Shown here: in pieces, positions 1 to 7,907 of the stretch
How the letters are laid out: the number at the start of each line of letters is the position of its first letter
Numbering within the stretch: position 1 is the first letter of the stretch
Source: VBAS01 sp964444975
Lineage (GTDB): Bacteria > Bacteroidota > Bacteroidia > Chitinophagales > Chitinophagaceae
DNA length: 18,899 nt
Assembly (NCBI GenBank): GCA_964444975.1
Contig: CAYUJD010000070.1
Span: 1 to 18,899 of the forward strand
Direction of reading: 5' to 3'
Notes under the pieces: model-generated
What the model was told of the DNA's origin: nothing
Databases searched by the model: none
What the model saw: only the letters and a program-made list of their open reading frames with translations
Program-made: the position numbers and the translations under genes

Positions 1-2
1 AT

Positions 3-2153
3 AGCCAGAATGTAGCTATCAATGCCGATGGCACCCCGGCGCACAGCAGCGCCATGCTGGATGTAAAAAGCACCACCAAGGGTATGCTGGTGCCCCGCAT
101 GACCACGGCACAGCGAACTGCGATTGCATCACCTGCAACTGGTCTTTTGGTGTATGATACCGATACCAACAGCTTTTGGTTTTACAATGGCAGCGCCTGG
201 ACAAATATTGCAGGAAGCGGTGGCGGCAGCAGTGGCTGGAGTTTGCTCGGAAATAGCGGCACCAATGCACTTACCAATTTTATCGGCACCAGCGATAATC
301 AGCCCATAATGTTCAGAGTAAATAACCAACGTTATGGATGGATTGATCCCAACGGAACCATTTCCTGGGGACATTATGCAGGCTTTAATAATATTGGTTA
401 CAGCAATGTGGCAATAGGTTCAAAGTCACTATACAGTAATTCCGACCGGAATAACCTTGTTGCTGTTGGGGATTCAGCATTGTATAATAATGGCACTGGA
501 GCAACACAAATTTCCGAAGCCATTGCCAACACAGCCGTCGGGTCCAAGTCACTTTATGCCAATACCACCGGCTCGGCCAATACTGCTTTGGGTATGCAGG
601 CACTGTATGACAACACTACGGGAAAAGAAAATGTAGCAATCGGTACTTCTTCCTTGCACGAAAATGCAAGCGGTGATGGGAACGTTTCGGTTGGCCCTCT
701 TGCTATGAGTTTCAACACCACAGGTTCGGGAAATGTAGCTATCGGAAGAAAAGCATTGTTCAATAATTCGAACCGGAATAGTCTGGTGGCCATCGGTGAT
801 TCGGCGTTATTCAATAATGGAATCGGAGCAAGTATTGCCGGGCAAGCGGAGCAAAACACAGCTGTTGGTTCTAAAGCATTATATGCAAACACAACCGGGT
901 TTTTCAACACCAGCCTGGGCTATAATGCACTGATGAATAATACCACCGGCACAACCAATACCTCAATAGGAGCAAATTCACTTGCCGCGAATACGTCAGG
1001 TTCAGCCAACACTTCTGCCGGCGCCAATTCCTTGCGTAATAACACAACCGGCTATTCCAATGTAGCTATGGGCTATTTTGCCTCGTATAATAATACAACC
1101 GGCATCGGCAATTCAGCGTTTGGAACCCGGTCGCTTTATCTAAACACAACCGGTTATTCCAATGTTGCAATCGGAGCTTACTCCCTTTATCTGAATACAA
1201 CAAGAAGCAACCTGGTAGCCATTGGCGATTCGGCATTGTACAATAATGGAACGGGTGTTTCGGCAGCCTTCCAGGCCAATCAAAACACTGCTATAGGTTC
1301 AAAAGCTTTATATACAAACACAACCGGGTTTGTGAACACCGCTGTCGGTTACAACACGTTGATGGCAAATACAACAGGTTATCATAACTCGGCTTTGGGT
1401 AGTGATGCACTCAACTCCAATATCAATGGCACCTATAATACTGCCGCCGGCAGTAGTGCTCTTTTATCTAATACTGAGGGATATTATAATACTGCAGTGG
1501 GTTCATTTGCGATGCAATATAATTTGACTGGTTTTCAAAACACAGCTATTGGTATGGGAGCCCTGGCCTATAATGTTTATGGATCTTATAACACTGCAAT
1601 TGGAAATCAAGCTAATGTTTCATCCAACAATCTTACTAATTCCACTGCTATCGGTTACACTGCAGTCGTCAATGCCAGCAACAAAGTGGTTACCGGCAAT
1701 TCATCCGTTACTTCCATCGGCGGTTATGCCAACTGGAGCAATTTCAGCGATGGCCGTTTCAAGCGCAACGTGAAAGACGATGTGCCGGGGCTTGCCTTCA
1801 TTACCAAACTGCGCCCGGTTACTTATACGCTGGATGTGGATGCCATTAACGATTTTAACTCAAAAGATTTACCTGCAGATAAAAAACAAAAAACGCTGAA
1901 CCCGGAAAAGAAAAATGAAGTATACACCGGCTTTATGGCACAGGAAGTGGAGCAAGCAGCACAATCACTGGGCTATTACTTCAGCGGTATTGACAAACCG
2001 CAGGATGCAGGCAAACAGACGTATGCTCTCCGCTACAGCGATTTCGTGGTGCCGCTGGTAAAAGCCGTACAGGAACAGCAGAAAATGATTGAAGATAAGC
2101 AAAAGCAAATTGATGAATTGAAAAAGCTCATTGATCAGATCATAAAAAAATAA
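3..2153 (+). CDS. Tail-fibre-like surface protein with S74 chaperone domain (5' partial)
   Basis: The reading frame is open from the window edge, so the N-terminus is missing; an internal ATG at 54 is not the true start because the coding pattern (AINADGTPAHSSAMLDV) runs through it. Numbering here is from that ATG. The first part has the Bacteroidota motif LDVKSTTKGMLVPRMT, common near the N-terminus of such proteins. Residues about 118-520 are Asn/Thr/Gly-rich rungs like YadA-type head repeats. A peptidase S74 intramolecular chaperone follows, with the motif SDGRFK at 565-570; the Ser and the Lys five residues later match the autocleavage dyad of endosialidase-type chaperones. The end is a predicted coiled coil (QEQQKMIEDKQKQIDELK). 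By family knowledge it should trimerise and cleave itself just before Ser565. It is probably a surface adhesin or fibre rather than a phage gene, since no phage genes surround it. The next gene starts 5 bp later. Confidence 0.88.
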   Translation, partial: SQNVAINADGTPAHSSAMLDVKSTTKGMLVPRMTTAQRTAIASPATGLLVYDTDTNSFWFYNGSAWTNIAGSGGGSSGWSLLGNSGTNALTNFIGTSDNQPIMFRVNNQRYGWIDPNGTISWGHYAGFNNIGYSNVAIGSKSLYSNSDRNNLVAVGDSALYNNGTGATQISEAIANTAVGSKSLYANTTGSANTALGMQALYDNTTGKENVAIGTSSLHENASGDGNVSVGPLAMSFNTTGSGNVAIGRKALFNNSNRNSLVAIGDSALFNNGIGASIAGQAEQNTAVGSKALYANTTGFFNTSLGYNALMNNTTGTTNTSIGANSLAANTSGSANTSAGANSLRNNTTGYSNVAMGYFASYNNTTGIGNSAFGTRSLYLNTTGYSNVAIGAYSLYLNTTRSNLVAIGDSALYNNGTGVSAAFQANQNTAIGSKALYTNTTGFVNTAVGYNTLMANTTGYHNSALGSDALNSNINGTYNTAAGSSALLSNTEGYYNTAVGSFAMQYNLTGFQNTAIGMGALAYNVYGSYNTAIGNQANVSSNNLTNSTAIGYTAVVNASNKVVTGNSSVTSIGGYANWSNFSDGRFKRNVKDDVPGLAFITKLRPVTYTLDVDAINDFNSKDLPADKKQKTLNPEKKNEVYTGFMAQEVEQAAQSLGYYFSGIDKPQDAGKQTYALRYSDFVVPLVKAVQEQQKMIEDKQKQIDELKKLIDQIIKK
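405..1625 (+). repeat. Intragenic 51-bp rung repeats with three 168-bp super-repeats
   Basis: The protein repeats a 17-residue unit of the form N-x-A-x-G-x-x-(A/S)-L-x-x-N-T-T-G-x-x. Three longer units of exactly 56 residues, at 405-572, 732-899 and 1161-1328, share the core LVA(I/V)GDSAL(Y/F)NNG and end in GSK(A/S)LY(A/T)NTTG. The stretches between them are 2 residues plus exactly three rungs (53 aa) and 2 residues plus exactly five rungs (87 aa). The nucleotide sequence of the copies has diverged, so this is a protein-level repeat rather than a recent duplication. Confidence 0.88.
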
Positions 2154-2158
2154 ATTTT

Positions 2159-3661
2159 ATGAAAAAATATTTTCTTTCACTCCTGCTCCCCCTGCTTTGG
2201 CTCTGCGGATTTTCGCAGATGGTCATATCCCCCGGCGCAAACTGGGTGGTGAACGGCAATGCCACCATGGTGCTTAATGATATGAACCTGGTAAATGACG
2301 GAACCATTGCCGGCGGTACGGGAAGCTTTAAATTCACGGGCACACAAAATGCCAGCATCGGTGGTTCAGCTTTGCCAATGTTCAACACGGTGGAAGTGGC
2401 CAAAACCAGCGGTGGCAAACTGCTGTTGGGCCGAAATATTCACATCGGCTCTTCCATCAGCTTCATCTCTGGCCAGCTCGACCTGAATGGAAACAACATT
2501 ATGATGCCGGCCACAGGCTACATCGCCGGCGAATCGGAAACCAACCGCATCATCGGCCCTGCCGGCGGTTTTGTAGAAATCACCCAAAACCTGAATGCCC
2601 CGGCAGCAGCAAACCCCGGCAACCTGGGCGCTACCATTACCAGCAGCGCCAACCTGGGCGATGTTATCATCCGCAGGGGACATGTGCCACAAAGCGGCAC
2701 CGGGCTGGCCGGCAGCATTCAGCGCTACTATTCCATCATGCCGCAAAACAACAGCAACCTGAATGCAACATTGCGCCTGAAATATTTTGACGCCGAACTG
2801 AACAATCAGAATGAAAACATTCTGGTTATTTACCAAAGCAGTGATAACGGCGCCAACTGGACTAACCTGTCGCAAACCACACGCAATACCAATGCAAACT
2901 ATGTGGAGAAAACAGGTATCGGCAGTTTAGCATTGCAAACCCTGGCCAACGATGTAGCTACTTCGGGAGTTACCGGCCTTGTATTTACCGGAAAAAGAAA
3001 GAAGGCCACTGAAGTGGAGCTGAAATGGACAACACAAACCGAAACCAACATGAGTGGCTACGAAGTGCAGCGTCGCCTCGATAACGAAGCCGATTTCACT
3101 GCCCGTGCATGGGTGGCTACCAAGGCGCCCGGCGGCAACAGCACTTCACCGCTTTCTTACCTGCATATTGATCCCAACGCTTATACAGGCACTTCTTATT
3201 ACCGCCTGAAGATTGTTGACCAGAGCAATAATGTCACCTGGTCGCCAACCATTACTGTGGCAGGCAAAACCAGTGGCGGTGGTGGCAATGGTGGCGGCAA
3301 CCCGCACAACAACCGGACTACCGACAGTACCGAAACAACTACAACTTATGCAAAAGGAAAATACCAGCCCGGCACATCAATAAATAAAATAACTGTAGGC
3401 CCTAACCCGAACAATGGCAACTTCTGGTTTACGGTGAGTGGTATTGAAAAAGAAACCGCAGCCGGACTGTACACGCTGGACGGGAAACTGATGAAGACAT
3501 TCAAAGTAGTGAACCAGCGGCAGCAGTATGTAAGCGGCCTGCGCAGCGGCCTGTACCTGCTGAAAGTGCAGGGCATGGAAACCGTGAAAGTGATAGTACA
3601 CGGCGGCAGCACCGGCGCACCGGTGAATACCACAACCGAATCGTACATGATAAAAAACTAA
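2159..3661 (+). CDS. Secreted T9SS type A sorting-domain protein
   Basis: A 500-aa protein with a signal peptide (residues 1 to about 20, ending GFSQ), a large Asn/Gly-rich beta region to about 270, a fibronectin-III-like segment near 278-367 (ELKWTTQTE...GYEVQRR...YYRLKIVDQ), a Gly/Asn/Thr linker near 369-400, and a T9SS type A C-terminal domain (about 405-478: VGPNPNNGNFWF, GLYTLDGKL, GLRSGLYLLKVQG). Type IX signals usually end within a few residues of the last beta strand; here about 20 extra residues, ending SYMIKN, follow VKVIVH. It lies 5 bp after the tail-fibre gene and before a strong terminator, so the two are very likely cotranscribed. The cargo function is unknown; a structural surface protein is more likely than an enzyme, since no catalytic motif is visible. 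Confidence 0.88.
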   Translation: MKKYFLSLLLPLLWLCGFSQMVISPGANWVVNGNATMVLNDMNLVNDGTIAGGTGSFKFTGTQNASIGGSALPMFNTVEVAKTSGGKLLLGRNIHIGSSISFISGQLDLNGNNIMMPATGYIAGESETNRIIGPAGGFVEITQNLNAPAAANPGNLGATITSSANLGDVIIRRGHVPQSGTGLAGSIQRYYSIMPQNNSNLNATLRLKYFDAELNNQNENILVIYQSSDNGANWTNLSQTTRNTNANYVEKTGIGSLALQTLANDVATSGVTGLVFTGKRKKATEVELKWTTQTETNMSGYEVQRRLDNEADFTARAWVATKAPGGNSTSPLSYLHIDPNAYTGTSYYRLKIVDQSNNVTWSPTITVAGKTSGGGGNGGGNPHNNRTTDSTETTTTYAKGKYQPGTSINKITVGPNPNNGNFWFTVSGIEKETAAGLYTLDGKLMKTFKVVNQRQQYVSGLRSGLYLLKVQGMETVKVIVHGGSTGAPVNTTTESYMIKN

Positions 3662-3706
3662 AAGGGATATCGTTGCAGTAATAATTGCGGGTCACCAACC
3701 CCTTCC

Positions 3707-3735
3707 AAAGCACTCATACAAATGGGTGCTTTTTT
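3707..3735 (+). terminator. Rho-independent terminator after the T9SS protein gene
   Basis: An 11-bp stem (3707-3717 with 3722-3732, one G-T wobble) closes a 4-nt ACAA loop. The 3' arm runs into a run of six T (3730-3735), with more T after one A. It begins 45 bp after the stop codon at 3661 and should end the two-gene surface-protein transcript. Confidence 0.85.
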
Positions 3736-3741
3736 ATTTTC

Positions 3742-3749
3742 TATTTTTG
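3742..3749 (+). promoter_or_regulatory. Candidate -7 box for the enoyl-CoA hydratase gene
   Basis: TATTTTTG matches the Bacteroidota -7 consensus TAnnTTTG at every fixed position. It lies between the terminator and the ATG at 3764. No convincing -33 TTTG is seen, so this is tentative. If real, transcription starts a few bases before 3764, which excludes the upstream in-frame ATG at 3722. Confidence 0.4.
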
Positions 3750-3763
3750 GCAAAAGACAAACC

Positions 3764-4540
3764 ATGTATCAAACCCTGCTTGCTTCGCTGGAAAACGGCA
3801 TTTACACACTCACCATCAACCGGCCGGATAAACTGAATGCGCTGAACAAGGATGTATTTACTGATTTAAACAATGCGCTTGATGAAATTGAATCGAATGC
3901 GGAAATAAAATCGGTCATCATCACCGGTGCCGGACAAAAAGCCTTTGTGGCCGGGGCAGACATCACGGAGTTCAGTGGACTGAACAAAGAGCAGGCAATG
4001 GCATTGGCAAAAAGAGGACAGGACACTTTTTTCAGAATTGAAAACTGCAGCAAACCTATTGCGGCTGCAGTGAACGGCTTTGCCCTCGGCGGCGGCTGCG
4101 AGCTGGCAATGGCCTGCCATTTCCGAATCGCCAGTGAGAATGCAAAATTCGGGCAGCCGGAAGTAAACCTGGGCCTGATTCCCGGTTATGGCGGCACACA
4201 ACGGCTCACTCAATTAATCGGGAAAGGAAGAGCCATTGAACTGTTGATTTCAGCTACCATGATTGATGCAAACACAGCGCTTCAATACGGGCTGGTAAAT
4301 TATGTAGTGAAGCAGGAAGAACTGCTTGCAAAAGCAAAATCCATTCTTGAACTCATTAACACAAAAGCGCCGCTTGCAGTGGCGGGCTGTATCAAAGCAG
4401 CCAATGCCGTGTATAATGAAACCATTGACGGTTTTGAACTTGAAATAAAAGAATTCGGCAACTGCTTTGCTACCGAAGATAGGAAGGAAGGTGTGGCGGC
4501 TTTTCTTGAAAAAAGAAAGGCGGAATTCACCGGAAGATAA
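3764..4540 (+). CDS. Enoyl-CoA hydratase/isomerase family protein
   Basis: A 258-aa crotonase-fold enzyme predicted to add water across 2-enoyl-CoA in fatty-acid or related acyl-CoA degradation, in the cytoplasm. Visible features are the CoA/oxyanion loop AGADITEF (63-70), the second oxyanion segment GFALGGGCELA (105-115) and FGQPEVNLGLIPGYGGTQRL (129-148). Both family glutamates, Glu113 and Glu133, are present, so it should be a true hydratase rather than a one-Glu relative. The start is set at 3764 because the in-frame ATG at 3722 lies inside the terminator hairpin, a -7 box sits between the two, and 258 aa is the usual family length. It is 80 bp from the SDR gene on the same strand and might be cotranscribed, but it has no obvious role in fucose use. 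The acyl-CoA substrate cannot be told from sequence. Confidence 0.93.
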   Translation: MYQTLLASLENGIYTLTINRPDKLNALNKDVFTDLNNALDEIESNAEIKSVIITGAGQKAFVAGADITEFSGLNKEQAMALAKRGQDTFFRIENCSKPIAAAVNGFALGGGCELAMACHFRIASENAKFGQPEVNLGLIPGYGGTQRLTQLIGKGRAIELLISATMIDANTALQYGLVNYVVKQEELLAKAKSILELINTKAPLAVAGCIKAANAVYNETIDGFELEIKEFGNCFATEDRKEGVAAFLEKRKAEFTGR

Positions 4541-4620
4541 TTCAATTAGTATCTTGCTTCGGAGGCGCAGCGAGACACGGGAATAATTTCCGGTTTCTTT
4601 TTTCAGCAGAAAAACAAAAA

Positions 4621-5388
4621 ATGGACTTACTGTTAAAAGATAAAATCGTAATCGTAACCGGTGGCGCCAAAGGCATCGGCGCCGGCATTACTAAAGCGCT
4701 GGCGGCCGAAGGCGCTGTGCCGGTGGTAGTGGGCAGAAATGAAAAAGACAATGAAGCTATCCTCCAGGAAACCGGAACTGGTTTTGCCATTGCGGCCGAG
4801 CTTACCCATCCGGAAGAATGTGAACGGGCGGTAAAAGAAACAATTGAAAAGTTTGGCCGCATTGACGGGCTGGTGAACAATGCCGGCATCAACGACAGCG
4901 TGGGACTGGAAAAAGGAAGCTATGAAGCTTTCATTGCTTCGCTGCACAAAAACCTGGTGCATTATTATCTCATGGCGCATTATGCATTGCCTGAACTGAT
5001 AAAAACCAAAGGCGCCATAGTGAACATCGGCAGCAAAGTGGCGGAAACCGGCCAGGGCAATACCTCAGCTTATGCGGCAGCCAACGGCGGTCGTAATGCG
5101 CTGACAAGAGAATGGGCAGTGGAATTATTGAAATACGGTATCCGTGTAAATGCAGTGATAGTGGCCGAATGTTACACGCCATTGTATGAAATGTGGATTC
5201 AAAGTTTACCCAACCCGGAAGAAAAACTGAAATCCATTACGGATCGGATTCCGCTGGGTAAAAGAATGACAACAACGGAAGAAATTGCAAGCATGGTTGT
5301 GTTTTTGTTATCAGAAAAATCCAGTCACACAACCGGGCAGCTGATTCATGTGGATGGCGGCTATACGCATCTCGACAGGGCCTTGTAA
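4621..5388 (+). CDS. SDR oxidoreductase, probable L-fucose dehydrogenase-like
   Basis: A 255-aa classical-type short-chain dehydrogenase, cytoplasmic. Seen: the cofactor motif TGGAKGIG (13-20), NNAG (86-89), tetrad Asn111, Ser138 in NIGSKV, Tyr151, and the C-terminal VDGGYTHLDRAL. The usual YxxxK is YAAAN here, so Asn155 stands where the catalytic Lys is expected. The ending and the NGGRNALTREWAVELL segment resemble, from memory, sugar dehydrogenases of the L-fucose type, which oxidise L-fucose to the lactone with NAD(P). That assignment leans mainly on context: a secreted alpha-L-fucosidase two genes downstream. The AP-superfamily gene follows after only 11 bp, suggesting an operon. SDR membership is near certain; the substrate is moderate. 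It could instead be another aldose or sugar-acid dehydrogenase. Confidence 0.85.
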   Translation: MDLLLKDKIVIVTGGAKGIGAGITKALAAEGAVPVVVGRNEKDNEAILQETGTGFAIAAELTHPEECERAVKETIEKFGRIDGLVNNAGINDSVGLEKGSYEAFIASLHKNLVHYYLMAHYALPELIKTKGAIVNIGSKVAETGQGNTSAYAAANGGRNALTREWAVELLKYGIRVNAVIVAECYTPLYEMWIQSLPNPEEKLKSITDRIPLGKRMTTTEEIASMVVFLLSEKSSHTTGQLIHVDGGYTHLDRAL

Positions 5389-5399
5389 AATTTTACACT

Positions 5400-6488
5400 A
5401 TGAAAAAACTGTTTCTTTTTTTTCTCGCCTGTTTTTTTCTCACATCATTATTTGCCCAGCGGGCAGAAAATATTATTATCATTACCACCGATGGCCTGCG
5501 CTGGCAGGAGGTTTTCAGGGGAATGGACTCAGCCATTGCCAACAATAAAAAATATAACCAGGGCGACAGCGCATATATTTTTAACAACTACTGGCACAAG
5601 GATGAAAAGGAATGCAGAAAAAAGCTGATGCCTTTTTTGTGGAGTGTGATTGAATCCAAAGGACAGATTTATGGCAACCGGCAGTTTAATAACAAAGTGG
5701 ACAACGCAAATCCTTACTGGTTCAGTTATCCCGGCTATAATGAAATCATGACCGGCTATGCCGATACGGCAATCAACTCAAATGATTTTCCGCCCAATCC
5801 GCAGGTGACCGTACTGGAATTTTTTAACCGGCAGCCGTCGTTTAAAAACAAAGTGGCTGCTTTCGGCGCATGGAATGCTTTTGACCGCATACTGAATGAG
5901 CAGCGCAGCGGCATCCCGGTGTTTTCTGCATTTGACAGCATCGGCAGAAAAAACCCGACGGCAAATGAAAAGCTCATCAATGCCATGCTGCATGATTCGT
6001 TCAAACCTTTCGGCGATGCGGAATGCCTTGATGTATTTACGCATTACGCCGCTTTTGAATACCTGCAAACCCGGAAGCCGAAAATTCTGTACATCGCCTA
6101 CGGCGAAACGGATGAATGGGCGCATCACGGCTATTACCGTTCTTACCTCGATGCCGCCCGCCAGGTGGATGCGTGGATAAAGAAAATCTGGGAGTATGTG
6201 CAAAGTCATCCGCAGTATAAAAACAAAACGGCTTTATTTATCACCACCGATCATGGCCGGGGCGATATCAATAAAGAAGAATGGACTGATCATGGAAAAG
6301 ATGTGGCCGATGCATCGCAAATCTGGCTGGCCGTGATGGGGCCGGGTGTGGCAGCAAAAGGAGAAATGAAAAACGGGTTGCAGCTCTTTCAAGATCAGTT
6401 TGCACAAACAATGGCGAAGCTTTTAGGATACATCTATAAAGCCAATCACCCCGTTTCCCCGGAAATAAAATCAGTATTGACAAAATGA
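5400..6488 (+). CDS. Exported alkaline-phosphatase-superfamily hydrolase
   Basis: A 362-aa protein with a signal peptide (1 to about 20, ending SLFAQ). It shows the full bimetal set of the alkaline phosphatase/phosphodiesterase superfamily in the right order: Asp31 (TTDGLRW), Ser109 as likely nucleophile (SYPGYNEIMTG), Asp238 and His242 (DEWAHH), Asp284-His285 (TTDHGRG) and His298 (WTDHGKD). The nucleophile region is SYPGY, not the (C/S)xPxR signature of formylglycine sulfatases, so phosphomonoester or phosphodiester cleavage is more likely than sulfate removal. Its ATGA overlap with the fucosidase gene implies translational coupling and a shared glycan or glycoconjugate substrate. Family is confident; the exact substrate is unknown. 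Confidence 0.85.
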   Translation: MKKLFLFFLACFFLTSLFAQRAENIIIITTDGLRWQEVFRGMDSAIANNKKYNQGDSAYIFNNYWHKDEKECRKKLMPFLWSVIESKGQIYGNRQFNNKVDNANPYWFSYPGYNEIMTGYADTAINSNDFPPNPQVTVLEFFNRQPSFKNKVAAFGAWNAFDRILNEQRSGIPVFSAFDSIGRKNPTANEKLINAMLHDSFKPFGDAECLDVFTHYAAFEYLQTRKPKILYIAYGETDEWAHHGYYRSYLDAARQVDAWIKKIWEYVQSHPQYKNKTALFITTDHGRGDINKEEWTDHGKDVADASQIWLAVMGPGVAAKGEMKNGLQLFQDQFAQTMAKLLGYIYKANHPVSPEIKSVLTK

Positions 6489-7906
6489 AAAAGCTGCTTT
6501 TTTACTTTTTCCTTTTTTCTTTTTCCTTTGAACTGCATGCGCAGCCCGGCAAACCACCCCGCCCCACCCCGCAGCAGCTGGCCTGGCACGAAATGGAATT
6601 TTACCTGTTCATTCATTTCGGCCCCAACACATTTACCGGTAAAGAATGGGGACATGGTGATGAACCGGAAGATATCTTTAATCCCACGCAGCTTGATTGC
6701 CGGCAGTGGGCAAGAATTGCAAAACAGGCAGGGGCAAAAGGTATTATTATTACCGCCAAGCATCATGATGGATTTTGTTTGTGGCCCAGCAAATATTCCA
6801 CGCATACCGTTCGTGAAAGCAAATGGAAAAACGGCAAGGGCGATGTGCTGAAAGAATTATCGCAGGCCTGCAAAGAGTACGGATTGAAGTTCGGTGTTTA
6901 CATTTCCCCCTGGGACCGCAATCATCCAAAATATGGTACTCCTGAATACAACGATGTTTTTGTAAACATGATGAAAGAAATTTTTACAAACTACGGACCG
7001 ATATGGGAACTATGGTGGGATGGCGCCAATGGTGAAGGGCCAAATGGAAAAAGACAGGTGTATGATTGGGATCGGTTTAAAAAAACAGTAAAATCTCTTT
7101 CGCCCAATACGGTTGTGTTCAGTGATGTGGGCCCTCATATCCGCTGGGTGGGGAATGAAAAAGGCATTGCAGGTGTCACTAACTGGAACTACCTGGATAC
7201 GGCCGGCTTCACACCGGGAGAAGGAGCGCCGCCAACCGATACGCTGACCACGGGCAATGTAAATGGCAAGGCATGGATTCCGGCTGAGTGTGATGTAAGC
7301 ATCCGGCCCGGATGGTTTTATCATGCCCATGAAGATGATAAAGTAAAAACGCCGGAGCAGTTGTTTGATCTGTATTTAAAATCGGTTGGCCGCGGCGCCA
7401 ATCTTTTGCTGAACGTGCCACCCGACACAAGAGGACTGATTCATGAAAATGATTCGGTGGCATTGATGGGGTTTAAAAAATTAGTAGCGGAGAATTTTAA
7501 AAATAATATTGCAAGAAAAGGTGAAGGATTTTTTATCCCGCATAACGGCTTCAGGTCAGCACCTGCTTTAAACGATGGGAAAACTGAAACTACAGAAGCC
7601 ATTTCTATCCCTCATCTTCACACTCTTGGGTTAGCATTTCAAAAAGCCGCCCGCATCAATTGTATTGTTTTAAGGGAAAACCTGACGCAGGGACAAAATT
7701 GCGCTTCATTCACTTTAAATCTGGTCAATGGTAAGCAGGAAATGCTCAAAGAAATAAAAGGAACAACGATTGGCCGGAAACGGGTAATTACCTTTCCTGC
7801 GTTGTGGGTAAATAAAATAATACTGTCGGTTAATCAACAGAAATCAGCGACAGGGATAGCTGAAATTGAAGCATACCTGGTTGATGAAAACCTGATCGAA
7901 AAATAA
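6485..7906 (+). CDS. Secreted GH29 alpha-L-fucosidase
   Basis: A 473-aa glycoside hydrolase predicted to release terminal L-fucose from glycans in the periplasm or outside the cell. The signal peptide is residues 1 to about 20 (ELHAQ). The (beta/alpha)8 catalytic domain spans about 30-340 with FIHFGPNTF (42-50), TAKHHDGFCLW (90-100) and the nucleophile in ELWWDG, Asp179. PAECDVSIRPGWFYH (266-280) is typical of the GH29-B type (alpha-1,3/4 linkages); Glu268 is a candidate acid/base, stated with less certainty. A beta-sandwich-like C-terminal part follows (about 350-473). It overlaps the AP-superfamily gene by 4 bp and lies near a fucose-dehydrogenase-like SDR, which supports a fucose-use operon. 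No SusC/SusD pair is in view, so this is not a complete polysaccharide utilisation locus. Its stop is 1 bp from the stop of the convergent gene. Confidence 0.95.
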   Translation: MKKLLFYFFLFSFSFELHAQPGKPPRPTPQQLAWHEMEFYLFIHFGPNTFTGKEWGHGDEPEDIFNPTQLDCRQWARIAKQAGAKGIIITAKHHDGFCLWPSKYSTHTVRESKWKNGKGDVLKELSQACKEYGLKFGVYISPWDRNHPKYGTPEYNDVFVNMMKEIFTNYGPIWELWWDGANGEGPNGKRQVYDWDRFKKTVKSLSPNTVVFSDVGPHIRWVGNEKGIAGVTNWNYLDTAGFTPGEGAPPTDTLTTGNVNGKAWIPAECDVSIRPGWFYHAHEDDKVKTPEQLFDLYLKSVGRGANLLLNVPPDTRGLIHENDSVALMGFKKLVAENFKNNIARKGEGFFIPHNGFRSAPALNDGKTETTEAISIPHLHTLGLAFQKAARINCIVLRENLTQGQNCASFTLNLVNGKQEMLKEIKGTTIGRKRVITFPALWVNKIILSVNQQKSATGIAEIEAYLVDENLIEK

Positions 7907-7907
7907 T

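Noticed and set aside
405..1625. Regular repeats that could suggest a CRISPR array or tandem satellite
   Set aside because: They are in frame, diverged at the DNA level and encode rungs of one protein.
54..2153. S74 tail-fibre gene as sign of a prophage
   Set aside because: No capsid, tail, integrase or lysis genes are nearby; such proteins are common surface proteins in Bacteroidota and the neighbour is a T9SS cargo.
4541..4620. Promoter or terminator between the hydratase and SDR genes
   Set aside because: Only weak matches (TAATTTCC; a 6-bp stem without a T-run), so no site is annotated there.
6473..6479. AGTATTG just before the fucosidase start
   Set aside because: It lies within the upstream gene, and the position 8 bp away reads CCGGAA, not AATACT; no -7 box fits.
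5400..6488. Sulfatase call for the AP-superfamily gene
   Set aside because: The formylglycine motif (C/S)xPxR is not present; the nucleophile region reads SYPGY.
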